Shown piece by piece: positions 35,701 to 47,409 of a stretch of DNA of 64,000 nt. Under the pieces are notes generated by a model, which saw only the letters and a list, made by a program, of their open reading frames with translations, did not search any database and was not told the DNA's origin. Numbering within the stretch: position 1 is the stretch's first letter; each line of letters starts with the position of its first letter. This DNA comes from Odontesthes bonariensis. Taxonomy: Eukaryota > Chordata > Actinopteri > Atheriniformes > Atherinopsidae. The stretch lies in NCBI RefSeq assembly GCF_027942865.1, contig NC_134510.1, forward strand, positions 41,042,946-41,106,945. Direction: 5' to 3'. The position numbers were made by a program, and so were the translations under genes.

Positions 35701-38700
35701 AGCCCAACAGAACATCTGTGAGCCCAACAGAACCGCCTGCAGAACATCTGTGAGCCCAACAGAACATCTGTGATCCCAACAGAACATCTGTGAGCCCAAC
35801 AGAACTGCCTGCAGAGCAGAACATCTGTGATCCCAACAGAACATCTGTGAGCCCAACAGAACCGCCCACAGAGCAGAACATCTGTGATCCCAACAGAACA
35901 TCTGTGAGCCCAACAGAACCGCCCACAGAGCAGAACATCTGTTAGCCCAACAGAACCGCCCACAGAGCAGAACATCTGTGAGCCCAACAGAACCGCCTGC
36001 AGAACATCTGTGAGCCCAACAGAACATCTGTGAGCCCAACAGAACCGCCTGCAGAACATCTGTGATCCGAACAGAACTGCCTGCAGAACATCTTTGAGCC
36101 CAACAGAACATCTGTGAGCCCAACAGAACCGCCCGCAGAACATCTTTGAGCCCAACAGAACATCTGTGAGCCCAACAGAACCGCCTGCAGAACATCTTTG
36201 AGCCCAACAGAACCGCCTGCAGAACATCTGTGAGCCCAACAGAACATCTGTGAGCCCAACAGAACATCTGTGAGCCCAACAGAACCGCCTGCAGAGCAGA
36301 ACATCTGTGAGCCCAACAGAACCGCCTGCAGAACATCTGTGAGCCCAACAGAACCGCCTGCAGAACATCTGTGATCCGAACAGAACCGCCTGCAGAGCAG
36401 AACATCTGTTAGCCCAACAGAACATCTGTGAGCCCAACAGAACATCTGTGAGCCCAACAGAACCGCCTGCAGAACATCTGTGATCCGAACAGAACCGCCT
36501 GCAGAACAGAACATCTGTTAGCCCAACAGAACCGCCTGCAGAACATCTGTGATCCGAACAGAACCGCCTGCAGAGCAGAACATCTGTTAGCCCAACAGAA
36601 CCGCCTGCAGAACAGAACATCTGTGAGCCCAACAGAACCGCCTGCAGAACATCTGTGATCCGAACAGAACCGCCCGCAGAGCAGAACATCTGTCAACCCT
36701 GAGGGTCCCACAGATGCCTCTGGTTCTGGTTCTGTCCTGGTTCTGACCTGGTTCTGGTTTTGATCTGATTCTGACCTGGTTCTGGTTTTGATCTGGTTCT
36801 GACCTGGTTCTGACCAGGTTCTGGTTTTGATCTGGTTCTGATCTGGTTCTGACCTGGTTCTGGTTTTGATCTGGTTCTGACCTGGTTCTGACCAGGTTCT
36901 GGTTTTGATCTGGTTCTGATCTGGTTCTGACCTGGTTCTGGTTTTGATTTGGTTCTGACCTGGTTCTGACCTGGTTCTCATGGTTCTGACCTGGTTCTGA
37001 CCTGGTTCTCATGGTTCTGACCTGGTTCTGACCTGGTTCTGACCAGGTTCTGACCAGGTTCTGGTTTTGATTTGGTTCTGACCTGGTTCTCATGGTTCTG
37101 ACCTGGTTCTGACCTGGTTCTGGTGGTCTATCTTATCTGACCCAGATCCCTGTGTGACTGACCCCGGCTGCAGGACTCTGGCTGTCCCTGGTCCACAGGT
37201 AGTGGACCTGGCTCTGGTCCCCGTCGGTCACGGAGCCCCTGAGGACCAGCGAGTTGTTGGGCAGCGTGAGGCAGTGGCTGCCGCTGGCGTGGGCGACCGG
37301 GGGCCGGCGTGGTCCCTGCAGGCTCCGCCCACCTTCCTCTATCCAGACGCTCAGCAGGGCGCTGTCTGTCGCCCCCTCCTGGTCAGACACCGTCAGTTTG
37401 AAGGTGTAGCGCCCCGCCTGGACACCCGTAACCTTAGCAACCGCCCGATCCGCCTCCTCCAGCTTCATCCCGGAAGGACCGCTGGAGAAACAAGAAGACT
37501 CAGTGAACCAATCAGAGAGACAGGAAGACTCAGTGAACCAATCAGAGAGACAGGAAGACTCAGTGAACCAATCAGAGAGACAGGAAGACTCAGGTGAACC
37601 AATCAGAGAGACAGGAAGACTCAGGTGAACCAATCAGAGAGACAGGAAGACTCAGGTGAACCTATCAGAGAGACAGGAAGACTCAGTGAACCAATCAGAG
37701 AGACAGGAAGACTCAGGTGAACCAATCAGAGAGACAGGAAGACTCAGGTGAACCTATCAGAGAGACAGGAAGACTCAGTGAACCAATCAGAGACCCCGTT
37801 CCTCAGTAAGACAAACAAGATGTCCCACCTGACCACCTCCCACCGGTAGCTGCTGACGCCACGGTCGTCGGTGCTGCCGCTGCCATCGAGCCAGACGTGG
37901 CTCAGCGGGAGAACCAGCCTCCTGTCAGGACCCACGACGGCCAGCGGACCACGGTTTGACCCCCCGACATCTGCTCAGGGAAAAGCCAGCGTTAGCTTGA
38001 TTTGTTGTTACCTTGATTTATACTATATACTACATCCTGCATACTACATCCTACATACTATATACTATATACTGCATACTGTACTCTACATACTGCACAC
38101 TATATACTACATACTTCCATACTACATACTACATACCGCATACTGCAAACTGCATACTACATACCGCACACTACATACTGCAATACTACATACTGCATAC
38201 TACATACCGCATACTGCATACTACATACTGCATACTACATACTGCATACTATATACTGCATACTGTACTCTACATACTGCACACTATATACTACATACTT
38301 CCATACTACATACTACATACCGCATACTGCAAACTGCATTCTACATACCGCACACTACATACTGCAATACTACATACTGCATACTACATACTGCAAACTG
38401 CATTCTACATACCGCACACTACATACTGCATACTACATACTGCATACTACATACCGCACACTACATACTGCAATACTACATACTGCATACTACATACCGC
38501 ATACTGCATACTACATACTATATACTATATACTGCATACTGTACTCTACATACTGCACACTATATACTACATACTTCCATACTACATACTACATACCGCA
38601 TACTGCATACTACATACTGCACACTACATACTGCAATACTACATACTGCACACTACATACTGTATTTACTACATACCGCATTCTACATAATACATACTGC

Positions 38701-41700
38701 ATTCTACATACTACATACTGCATGCTACATACCGTATTTACTACATACCGCATTCTACATAATACATACTGCATACTACATACTGCATTCTACATACTAC
38801 ATACTGCATGCTACATACCGTATACTACATACTGCATACTGCATACTACATACCGTATACTACATACTACATACTGCATACTACATAGTGTATACTGCAT
38901 ACTACATACAGCACACTACATACTGCATACTACATACTGCATACTGCATACTGCATACTACATACTACATACTGCATACTGCATACTACATACTTTCATA
39001 CTACATACTGTATACTGCATACTACATACTACATACTGCATATTACATACTACATACTGCATATTACGTACTTGCATACTACATACTGCATACTATATAC
39101 TTGCATATTACATACTACATATTACATACTACATACTATATACTACACACTTGCATACTACATTCTACATACTGCATACTACATACTTGCATACTACATA
39201 CTTGCATACTACATACTGCATACTATATACTTGCATACTACATACTACATACTTGCATACTTGCATACTACATACTACATACTTGCATACTACATACTGC
39301 ATACTGGATACTACATACTATAAACTACATACTACATGCTACCTACTATATACAGTACCTCCTGCTCAGCTCGAGACTATCCGGGCAGACAGAGACAGCA
39401 GACAGAGCGCTAACAGGAAAGGGTGACACGTGCACCGCGTTTCCTCAAGTTCATAAACGTACCTGCAGCTGGTGTGGGTGGAGGAGAAGCACCGGTGGGG
39501 TCAGAGGTCATAGCCGGAACCAGAGGCTGAGAGGCGGTCGGTGCCGCCTGAGGCGGCTTTGATGCGTCTGTAAGAGAGAAAAGTTCATTAGAGCCTGATT
39601 ATCTCTGAGCCACAGTCAGCTGTTTCTTTAACAGTCGCCTTATTTCTCAGGTAACCAGGTATCAGAACCAGGTAACCAGGTATCGTAACCAGGTAACCAG
39701 GTATCAGAACCAGGTAACCAGGTAACCAGGTATCAGAACCAGGTAACCAGGTATCAGAACCAGGTAACCAGGTAACCAGGTATCGTAACCAGGTAACCAG
39801 GTATCAGAACCAGGTAACCAGGTATCAGAACCAGGTAACCAGGTATCGTAACCAGGTAACCAGGTATCGTAACCAGGTAACCAGGTATCAGAACCAGGTA
39901 ACCAGGTAACCAGGTATCAGAACCAGGTAACCAGGTAACCAGGTATCAGAACCAGGTAACCAGGTATCGTAACCAGGTAACCAGTTATCAGAACCAGGTA
40001 ACCAGGTATCGTAACCAGGTAACCAGGTAACTAGGTATCGTAACCAGGTAACCAGGTATCAGAACCAGGTAACCAGGTATCGTAACCAGGTAACCAGGTA
40101 TCAGAACCAGGTAACCAGGTATCAGAACCAGGTAACCAGGTATCGTAACCAGGTAACCATGTAACTAGGTATCGTAACCAGGTAACCAGGTAACCAGGTA
40201 TCAGAACCATGTAACCAGGTATCGTAACCAGGTAACCAGGTAACCAGGTATCAGAACCAGGTAACCAGGTATCGTAACCAGGTAACCAGGTATCGTAACC
40301 AGGTAACCAGGTATCAGAACCAGGTAACCAGGTATCGTAACCAGGTAACCAGGTATCAGAACCAGGTAACCAGGTATCAGAACCAGGTAACCAGGTATCG
40401 TAACCAGGTAACCAGTTATCAGAACCAGGTAACCAGGTATCGTAACCAGGTAACCAGGTATCGTAACCAGGTAACCAGGTAACTAGGTATCGTAACCAGG
40501 TAACCAGGTATCAGAACCAGGTAACCAGGTATCGTAACCAGGTAACCAGGTATCAGAACCAGGTAACCAGGTAACCTGTCTCTCACCTGCTGTGGGTTCG
40601 GGGGGGTCCTCAGAAACTCTGGAGGGTCCAGCGGTGACGTCCAGCTTCTGTGTGGGCAGCACCTGCTCTACAGGGTTTCCCAGAGAAGACATCAGGGGCC
40701 GACCTGCAGGAGGAGAATGATGGAGGTGATGGAGGTGATGGAGGATTCAGAGACAAAGACTCTGAAACACCTTCCAGCTCCTTTGAACGTCTGAACATGT
40801 CGACTTTACCAAAGTAAAAAATGGAACGCCTGCTGCAGCTCGGTTCTCGGTTCTGTTTGGTTCTGTTTCTACTCGAGGTTTCACTGAGATTTAAAACAGT
40901 TCTGCAGGTGCACCTACCGGGCCTCCCTGTGGTTCTGATGGCGTCGGGCTGTGCAGACGGGTTCTGATGGTGGGCGGAGTCAGTTGCAGAGGCGGTGCCG
41001 CTTTGAGTCTGTGAGAGAAACAGGAAGGTCAAAGGTCAAAGATCCAGCTGAGGCAGCAGCTGCTGAGGGAGTTCAGGAGCTTTAAAAGCTGCTAAAGATC
41101 AGAAGGAGCCAGAAACCGGGTCCTGGAGCTTCTGGGTTCTGGCCCACGGAGCCTTTAGCCGCATTTGGACAGAGTTCTAAGAACTGTCCTTCCCCAGGGG
41201 AACTGTTTCAGTCTGCATTCCCACATGAGAAATGGTCCCTAGTTCCTGAGGGCCATGGTCCCTAGTTCCTGAGGGCCGTGGTCCCTAGTTCCTGAGGGAT
41301 GGGGTCCCTAGTTCCTGAGGGCCGTGGTCCCTAGTTCCTGAGGGCCATGATCTCTAGTTCCTGTATGTCCGAATGCGGGAAAAAACGGCCCCATTCCTGA
41401 AAAGGTTCTAGGAACTGCATAAAGTTCCTACAGTGGAAATGTGGCTTTTGACTCATTACTCACCGTTCTCTCCACAGCTGGATCAGGATCATCTGGATCT
41501 GGATCAGCTGGGGTTCTGGTTCTGTTCCCCCCTCGGCTCGGCTTCTCAGAAGACGCTCTGATCTGGGCCCCGCTGCCCTGCGTGGGACCAGCCGCTGCCT
41601 CTGATTGGTTGAAGCCGGCGCCCCCCCGGTCCTCCAGGCCTCCCTCTGAGTCCTCCACATCCAGCATCCCGGGGTCCCAGAAACCTCTCCGGGGCCCGTC

Positions 41701-42568
41701 GACCCGGGCCAGGTCCTTCAGGGCCTCCAGGTCGTCCTCCGGTGATCGCTCCAGAGACTGCAGCGCCAGCGTCGGGGACGCCCTGCGCAGGAAGGCCAGG
41801 ACGGAGTCGGCGCCGGGCCGCTCCTGGGGCCGGCAGTCCGCCCCCTGCTGGCAGTTCAGGGCATAGCAGCGGCCTTTGAACAGCCACGCCAGCTCGTACC
41901 CGGGCAGCTCGCAGCACGCCGCCACGCACTGCGGCAGGGACGCCGCGTCCGGGACCCGCACGATCCCACTGCTGTGCACCGCCGGAGACACTACCGCCTC
42001 GGGAAAGGTCGCCCCCTGCCAGCACTGAGACGCCACTACAGCTGCAACACACACAGGGGCAAATAACGATTAAACTTTGAGCCCAAAGGAAGCTTCGATT
42101 CTCATTTATTCATCAATTTATTCAAACCCCTTTTGCAAAATAAAAGCCTGTGAGCAACAGACTTTGACAATAATAAAATTAATAATAAAACCTGCGTTAA
42201 TGCGCGATCAAATATTTATCAGCGTTAAATAAATAACGAGTTAACTCGCCCAGCCGTAATAAATAATAAACCTACAGAAAGTGAAAGTGACACATTTACA
42301 GTTCTGTGAAAAAGAAAAGAATCGAGGTGTTGATGGTCCAATCAGACCTCAGCCTGACTGAGATGCTGTGCAGAAACCAAAGCTGCAGACCTACTCTGAT
42401 GCTTTTATTATGCTCTGAGCTGTAAAATGTTGGACTTAAGTTTCAGTAACACAAAACATTTTGTTATCTGAAAGGTTATATATTAATTCTGAGGTGAATA
42501 TTTGAAGGTGAAACAATGTTTTTACCTTCCAGGCCGTGAAGCAGCAGCAGGAACGCTTCCTCCCACAT
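23712..42568 (-). CDS. kiaa0319: KIAA0319 orthologue, PKD-domain membrane glycoprotein (14 exons, complete, two PKD domains)
   Basis: Single-pass plasma-membrane protein linked in mammals to neuronal migration/adhesion and dyslexia susceptibility. Exons: 42568-42526, 42041-41464, 41008-40918, 40703-40587, 39567-39463, 37970-37829, 37481-37163, 35538-35400, 29921-29762, 26645-26488, 25903-25781, 24816-24726, 24028-23937, 23860-23712. They sum to 768 codons plus stop, all GT-AG and in phase. Signal peptide 1-19; MANSC-type module with Cys 21, 53, 57, 58, 73, 78, 84; Ser/Pro-rich linker to about 311; two PKD domains (about 315-415 and 418-510); conserved [20 protein letters not shown]; Cys-rich CSGRGQCDP (620-658); membrane helix about 663-685; tail with KTRYTILDN (YxxL endocytic signal) and [11 protein letters not shown]. 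Human has 1,072 residues and five PKD domains; only the equivalents of PKD4 and PKD5 are found here. Nearly every intron holds a different minisatellite. Confidence 0.95.
24050..24395. repeat. 16-bp minisatellite, about 21 copies (KIAA0319 intron)
   Basis: Units GGGACCAGGTTCCACT and GGGACCAGGTTCCTCT, lying between exon 24028-23937 and MITE copy C. Confidence 0.95.
24400..24684 (-). mobile_element. MITE family 'GGCTGTGTTC', truncated copy C
   Basis: Shares CAGAGCGTTTACCCACAATG, AAACATTTTCAGGTGAGAAA and TTTGTTCCCACAAATTCGGC with copies B and D. Before its unique part are several TACATACTTCCAT / TACTACA steps, more than in copy B. Confidence 0.8.
24875..25632. repeat. 11-bp minisatellite, about 68 copies (KIAA0319 intron)
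   Basis: Two interleaved undecamers, CCCAGAGAACC and CTCAGGGAACC, and hybrids. The open frame across it reads repeated EPPENPQ-type peptide and is not a gene. Confidence 0.95.
25948..26470. repeat. 10-bp minisatellite with two blocks (KIAA0319 intron)
   Basis: First block GGGTCCCAAA / GGGTCCCAAC (25948-26240), then an abrupt switch to GGGCCTGAAA / GGGCCTGAAC (26241-26450). The two units differ by a few substitutions, which suggests one array that diverged and was re-amplified. Confidence 0.95.
26820..27290. mobile_element. probable LINE 3' UTR remnant
   Basis: The AT-rich segment ends CCTGAGGGAGTCATCCCAAG then GGGTAAATAAAGTTGAG, the usual fish LINE tail pattern. No coding part remains. Confidence 0.45.
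27535..29725. repeat. 18-bp minisatellite, about 121 copies (KIAA0319 intron)
   Basis: Units ATTCTATACATATCTATG and the GTTC variant, plus rarer CTGTG, CGTATC and CAATG variants. The length is a multiple of 3 and stop-free in several frames on both strands, giving three open frames of more than 700 codons that are artefacts. It ends about 36 bp from the donor of exon 29921-29762. Confidence 0.97.
29930..35385. repeat. 5.4-kb minisatellite with higher-order duplications (KIAA0319 intron)
   Basis: Built from GGGACACACTGAGACAGAGG-like and GACACACTGA sub-units. On the transcribed (minus) strand the unit reads TGTGTCCCTCCTCTGTCTCAG-like, i.e. pyrimidine tract plus CAG. Long repeats of repeats are visible: about 1,080 bp (30.04-31.12 versus 31.12-32.20 kb, nearly identical), 902 bp (32.55-33.4 versus 33.45-34.3 kb) and 308 bp (34.45 versus 34.76 kb). 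Open frames up to 1,260 codons are artefacts. Confidence 0.97.
35540..36695. repeat. 20/32/37-bp minisatellite carrying a repeated splice acceptor (KIAA0319 intron)
   Basis: On the minus strand units read ATGTTCTGCAG, then GCGGTTCTGTTGGGCTCACAG. The real acceptor at 35539 is ATGTTCTGCTCTGCAG and the real exon starts GCGGTTCTGTTCGGATCACA. The array therefore repeats the acceptor plus the first ~20 coding bases. Short 20-bp units lack the GCAGGCGG part. Confidence 0.95.
36715..37130. repeat. GGTTCTGACCT-type minisatellite (KIAA0319 intron)
   Basis: Irregular mixture of GGTTCTGACCT, GGTTCTGATCT and GGTTTTGATCT steps. Confidence 0.93.
37490..37795. repeat. 30-bp minisatellite, about 10 copies, next to a splice acceptor (KIAA0319 intron)
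   Basis: Units contain AACCAATCAGAGAGACAGGA plus AGACTCAGTG. Read on the minus strand, CACTGAGTCTTCCTGTCTCT matches the real pyrimidine tract CACTGAGTCTTCTTGTTTCT of exon 37481-37163. Confidence 0.94.
38018..39358. repeat. TACTGCATACTACA microsatellite/minisatellite (KIAA0319 intron)
   Basis: Seven-base steps TACTACA, TACTGCA, TACTTCA and TACATAC-type variants; the same sequence family as the array at 62.5-64 kb, read on the other strand. Confidence 0.95.
39648..40580. repeat. ACCAGGTAACCAGGTATC minisatellite (KIAA0319 intron)
   Basis: Irregular 10- and 20-bp steps of AACCAGGT joined with AACCAGGTATCAG or AACCAGGTATCGT. It begins about 7 bp past the donor of exon 40703-40587. Confidence 0.95.
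41233..41365. repeat. 30-bp tandem repeat, about 5 copies
   Basis: Copies of GGTCCCTAGTTCCTGAGGGC plus CATGG or CGTGG, in the KIAA0319 intron between exons 2 and 3. Confidence 0.85.
42135..42262 (-). mobile_element. hAT terminal fragment
   Basis: Contains AAAATAAAAGCCTGTGAGCA, as in the hAT fragment at 5 kb, then TAATGCGCGATCAAATATTT and AACGAGTTAACTCGCCCAGC, which resembles a hAT end. In KIAA0319 intron 1. Confidence 0.55.
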
Positions 42569-43330
42569 GGTCAGAGTCTGGAAGCAGGACACCACAGCTT
42601 CAGAAACACTCATTCATCATTATTATTTCACATAACTGCAGCGTTTCACCGTCCAACCCGGAAATGGAGTCGGTAAGGGGAGGAGCTGTGACCGTTTCAG
42701 CACCACGAAGCCGGACAGCGCCACCAGGAGCCCCGCCCAGCGGGAGGAACCGCGGAAACGCACCTTCACCTCCATCTTCACCTCACCCTAACCCACCTCC
42801 ATAAACCCCTATCTTCATTAACTCAATCAGAACTACACATGTTAGACTTTAATTCGGCATATATGTGAAGCGTCCAACACGAATCCCTCCGCATCTAAAA
42901 ACGGTCTAATTGTGCTGCTCACTGAATATTCCCCCGAACACACTTCTGCACTGTGAGCTGCTTCTGGACTTCATTCAATCACAACGATCCATAAAAAATA
43001 AATCTGTCAGACCGAAACACCCCGAATCACCCGTGCACGGCTGGGTAAAAATCGCTTTATATTATTTTTGAGATTTTCACATCTTCCCGCACAAAAAGTC
43101 TTAAAATTGCTTATTTTGTCAATGGACTCTGGCGTGAATTACATTTCTACCCACCTGGTCTAACCCACCTGGTGTCCCGGGTCACTGGTTCTCCTGGCCG
43201 GTCCCGGTCCACAGCGCGGGGGTCGGACTGGTTTCTGGGTGCAGTTTAATCAGCATGATGCTAAATGTGAGCGGGGACCGGTCTGCGAAAATTATGCGTC
43301 CGACATCCGGTTTGGACTTTCAGAATAAAA
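42569..43330 (-). promoter_or_regulatory. KIAA0319 upstream region
   Basis: Sequence upstream of the ATG at 42568, which has A at -3. A GC-rich patch at 42660-42790 and another at 43180-43300 could be promoter CpG clusters. No core element is unambiguous. Confidence 0.35.
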
Positions 43331-43479
43331 TGACAAATTTAAAACTTCAAAATAAAACGTTTTATTATTTAATGAATTTAGATTTATTAAAGTCCCAGAG
43401 TCCTGATCCTGTTCCTGGAACCTTTAAAGTGTCCTGATCAGCAGTTCTGCAGCTTCCTGAAGCTCTCAGAGTTTCTCTT

Positions 43480-44645
43480 TGGACATTTCCTGCTTCTTCC
43501 CTCATCTTCAGTCCAGTCCTTGTACCTGAGCATCTTCAGAGGAATGTGTTTTTTCTTTGTTCAGCCACTTTAACTCTGAGCTGTGAAGCATTCAGGCAGG
43601 AAAAAGGCTAAATGTACCTAAACGTGAGTAATAAAACTGTTCTTTTTGCAGAAAAGTTCCAGATTAAAACACTGATGTTCAGTTAGTTAAGATTCAAATC
43701 CCACAGGACAAAAGTGAGGAAAGTTAATGCTTTTATACTGAAAAAAAGGGTCAATTATGACTAAAAGTCGCTGTTTTGCAACAAAATGAAGGAAGTGAGT
43801 CAAATCTATGAGATGGAACGGATAAAGTAAATAAATTTAAAGTCATGAAAACAAAAGATGGAGCAGCAGTCCTGATCCAGATCTCATTTCTTTACATTTT
43901 CCTTCCAAGCAGCCAGACTTTCCTGTAATATTTTACAGCGGTCTCCATCGATGGCTTTTATTTGGACATTTTCTGCGTTTTTCCCCATTTTCAGTCCAGT
44001 TTTTTCTTCATTAAGCCACTTAACTCTGAGCTATGAACCATTCAGGCAGGAAAAAGGCTCCTAACTCAAGGGATGAACCAGTGTTGTGTCCAACTCAGCA
44101 AAGAAGCCGTTTTAAACTGGATCTTTAGGCACTTTGTTCCCAGCAGCCTGTCACACATTCTCCTCCAGTGAAAGTGAAAAACAGGACTTTATATCGCCAA
44201 ACAGATTTGGAGTCAGACGAGCAACAAAGAATTATTTGATTTTTTTTACATTAATTTACTCAAATAGTGGCCTAAAATGAACAGAAACAGACATTTAATT
44301 ATAATTTCTTGTATTACAATTAATTTCCAACTACTTTTGTATGATTGTGACAGCATTATTAAGGATTTTATGTGGTTTTTGAAGCATTTTGGTCATGAGA
44401 TACATTTTATTTCTTTATATTTTGCATCCAAGCAGCTTAAGTGATCTTCAGCAACAGTTTCAACACTTTCTGAAGGTTTTTCAAAGTTTTTATTTGGACA
44501 TTTTCTGCTTTTTTCCCCATTTTCAGTCCAGTTTTTTCTTCATTAAGCCACTTAACTCTGAGCTCTGAACCATTCAGGCAGGAAAAAGGCTCCTAACTCA
44601 AGGGATGAACCAGTGTTGTGTCCAACTGAGCAAAGAAGCCGTTTT
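43480..44645. repeat. three diverged copies of a ~145-bp intergenic repeat
   Basis: Segments at about 43480-43615, 43972-44118 and 44502-44645 share TTTTCAGTCCAGTTTTTTCT, CCACTTAACTCTGAGC, CATTCAGGCAGGAAAAAGGC and, in the last two, AAGAAGCCGTTTTAAA. Spacing is about 490-530 bp, so this looks like an old ~0.5-kb tandem duplication. Confidence 0.75.
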
Positions 44646-44796
44646 AAATGTTTAAATGTAAAATCAGAAGTTTCTGATTATTCAGATTAATTTCTGCACT
44701 TTAATCACAGACTTCTTCAGAGTTTGAGGGAAAACTTTTGGATAAAAACGGAAAATAAATGAGAAAAAAAATCACAGCAGCAGTTTCACTAAATCT

Positions 44797-44802
44797 TTTA
44801 TT
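44797..44802 (-). terminator. candidate polyadenylation signal for the DENND4 gene
   Basis: TTTATT on the plus strand is AATAAA on the minus strand. It is the most distal good candidate below the stop at 48643 and would give a 3.8-kb 3' UTR full of minisatellites. A nearer site may be used. Confidence 0.25.
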
Positions 44803-44996
44803 TTTGTGTTTTCTTAAAAAACAAACATTTACAACTGAACTCACAGCCAAATATAAATTACAACAGCAAACACAACCGTGTGGTTTAAATACACTCGTCT
44901 GTTCTGCTCAATAAAACCTGCAGACTCAGCAGATTCCTTCAGAAGCTGCTTTAAAATACACAAGCAGGGAAACAGCAGAGTTCCTGCTGCACACGT

Positions 44997-44999
<3 letters not shown>

Positions 45000-45042
<43 letters not shown>
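45000..45042. repeat. (CA)n microsatellite
   Basis: About 21 CA dinucleotides. Confidence 0.97.
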
Positions 45043-45045
<3 letters not shown>

Positions 45046-45309
45046 ATCCAGTGCATCATGATCGGTTCAGTTTGAATCGGTTATTGAACAGGAAACGAGG
45101 CGGAGCGGCTGCTGAAGTTAAAGTTCCTAAAACTGACATCTTTGCCTTTAGCTCCTCCCACCTGTGATGTCACAGGAGGAGGAACCAGGAAGTTCCAGGG
45201 ATTTCACACAAAGAGACGAGGAGAGGAGACGAGGAGACAAAGAGACGAGGAGAGGAACATCTGGAAGAAATGACTTTAAATCAGTGTTCAAACTGCAGAA
45301 GAGGAGAAA

Positions 45310-46320
45310 CTAAAGTTAACTTTAGTTAACTCAGTTAACTAAAGCTGAGCTAACTGAGTTAACTCAGAGCTAACTGAGCTAACTCTGAGCTAACTGAGTT
45401 AACTCTGAGCTAACTGAGCTAACTCTGAGCTAACTCCAAGCTAACTGAGTTAACTCTGAGCTAACTGAGCTAACTCAGAGCTAACTCTGCTAACTCTAAG
45501 CTAACTGAGCTAACTCAGAGCTAACTCAGAGCTAACTGAGTTAACTCTGAGCTAACTCTGAGCTAACTGTGCTAACTCTGACCTAACTGAGCTAACTCAG
45601 AGCTAACTCTGCTAACTCTGACCTAACTGAGCTAACTCAGAGCTAACTCTGCTAACTCTAAGCTAACTGAGCTAACTCAGAGCTAACTCAGAGCTAACTC
45701 TGCTAACTCTGAGCGAACTCGGAGCTAACTATGAGCTAACTGAGTTAACTCTGAGCTAACTCTGACCTAACTGAGCTAACTCTGACCTAACTCCAAGCTA
45801 ACTGAGCTAACTCTAAGCTAACTGAGCTAACTCTGAGCTAACTGAGTTAACTCTGAGCTAACTCTGAGCTAACTCTGCTAACTCCAAGCTAACTCTGAGC
45901 TAACTCTGAGCTAACTCTGAGCTAACTGAGTTAACTCAGAGCTAACTCTGCTAACTCTGAGCTAACTCCAAGCTAACTGAGTTAACTCTGAGCTAACTGT
46001 GCTAACTCTGACCTAACTGAGCTAACTCAGAGCTAACTCTGCTAACTACAAGCTAACTCTAAGCTAACTCAGAGCTAACTCTGAGCTAACTCTGCTAACT
46101 CCGAGCTAACTCTGAGCTAACTGAGTTAACTCTGAGCTAACTCTGCTAACTCTGACCTAACTGAGCTAACTCAGAGCTAACTGAGCTAACTCTGACCTAA
46201 CTCTGCTAACTCTGAGCTAACTCTGAGATAACTCAGAGCTAACTCTGCTAACTCCAAGCTAACTGAGCTAACTCTGAGCTAACTCTGAGCTAACTCTGAG
46301 CTAACTCTGAGCTAACTGAG
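45310..46320. repeat. GAGCTAACT minisatellite
   Basis: Steps of 9-12 bp: CTGAGCTAACT, CAGAGCTAACT, CTGCTAACT, GAGTTAACT. Confidence 0.95.
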
Positions 46321-46694
46321 TGAAAAACTGAAACTGAACTTGATTGTGTCGCCTTCTCTTGGCTTCACGTCATCATTGGATCCATCTGAATGTCTTTAAG
46401 TCCCAGACTTCCCATGATGCGTCCAGTTAAAGGAACAGTCTGCGGTACTTTTCACTCTGAACATTAAACGCAGGTCGGAGCAGCCTGGTGGTGCCGAGTC
46501 CGGCAGCTTCTGAAAGAAGATCCCGGTGGGAGCAGGACGCTGTGAGGGTCGGTGCTTTGTGGGTTCTGGGCTGCAGGCGGGAGGAACATCTGGGGAACAT
46601 CTGTTGGGTTCAAGCATCAGAACTCAGCTGACGTCTGCAGCAGCAACACAGGAGCCGCCTTCCCAAACCTCTGAGGGCTGCAGGGACGCCGGGA

Positions 46695-47338
46695 GGTGGA
46701 GGGAACCCCGCCTTCCTGTGGAGGGTACCCCGCCTTCCTGTGGAGGGAACCCCACCTTTCTGTGGAGGGAACCCCGCCTTCCTGTGGAGGGAACCCCGCC
46801 TTCCTGTGGAGGGAACCCCACCTTCCTGTGGAGGGTACCCCGCCTTTCTGTGGAGGGAACCCCGCCTTCCTGTGGAGGGAACCCCACCTTCCTGTGGAGG
46901 GAACCCCGCCTTTCTGTGGAGGGAACCCCGCCTTTCTGTGGAGGGAACCCCGCCTTCCTGTGGAGGGAACCCCGCCTTCCTGTGGAGGGAACCCCGCCTT
47001 CCTGTGGAGGGAACCCCGCCTTCCTGTGGAGGGAACCCCACCTTCCTGTGGAGGGAACCCCACCTTTCTGTGGAGGGAACCCCGCCTTCCTGTGGAGGGA
47101 ACCCCGCCTTCCTGTGGAGGGAACCCCACCTTCCTGTGGAGGGAACCCCACCTTTCTGTGGAGGGAACCCCGCCTTTCTGTGGAGGGAACCCCGCCTTCC
47201 TGTGGAGGGAACCCCGCCTTTCTGTGGAGGGAACCCCGCCTTTCTGTGGAGGGAACCCCGCCTTCCTGTGGAGGGAACCCCGCCTTCCTGTGGAGGGAAC
47301 CCCACCTTCCTGTGGAGGGAACCCCGCCTTTCTGTGGA
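46695..47338. repeat. 22-bp minisatellite, about 29 copies
   Basis: Units GAGGGAACCCCGCCTTCCTG plus TG, with CACC and TTTC variants. Six overlapping open frames across it are artefacts of the stop-free unit. Confidence 0.96.
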
Positions 47339-47409
47339 TGCTTCCAGAAACAGCTGCAGCTGCTGGGGGCTGAAAACGTTTGACATGCTGAAGCGCTCAA
47401 AGCAAGGTT

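Noticed and set aside
29704-36689. Cys/Ser/Pro-rich open frames up to 1,260 codons
   Set aside because: Minisatellite translation. The only genuine coding parts are the KIAA0319 exons at 29762-29921 and 35400-35538.
41026-41038. AGGTCAAAGGTCA, a perfect DR1 nuclear-receptor site
   Set aside because: It is the reverse complement of the pyrimidine tract of the KIAA0319 exon 41008 acceptor; splicing explains it without invoking PPAR or HNF4 binding.
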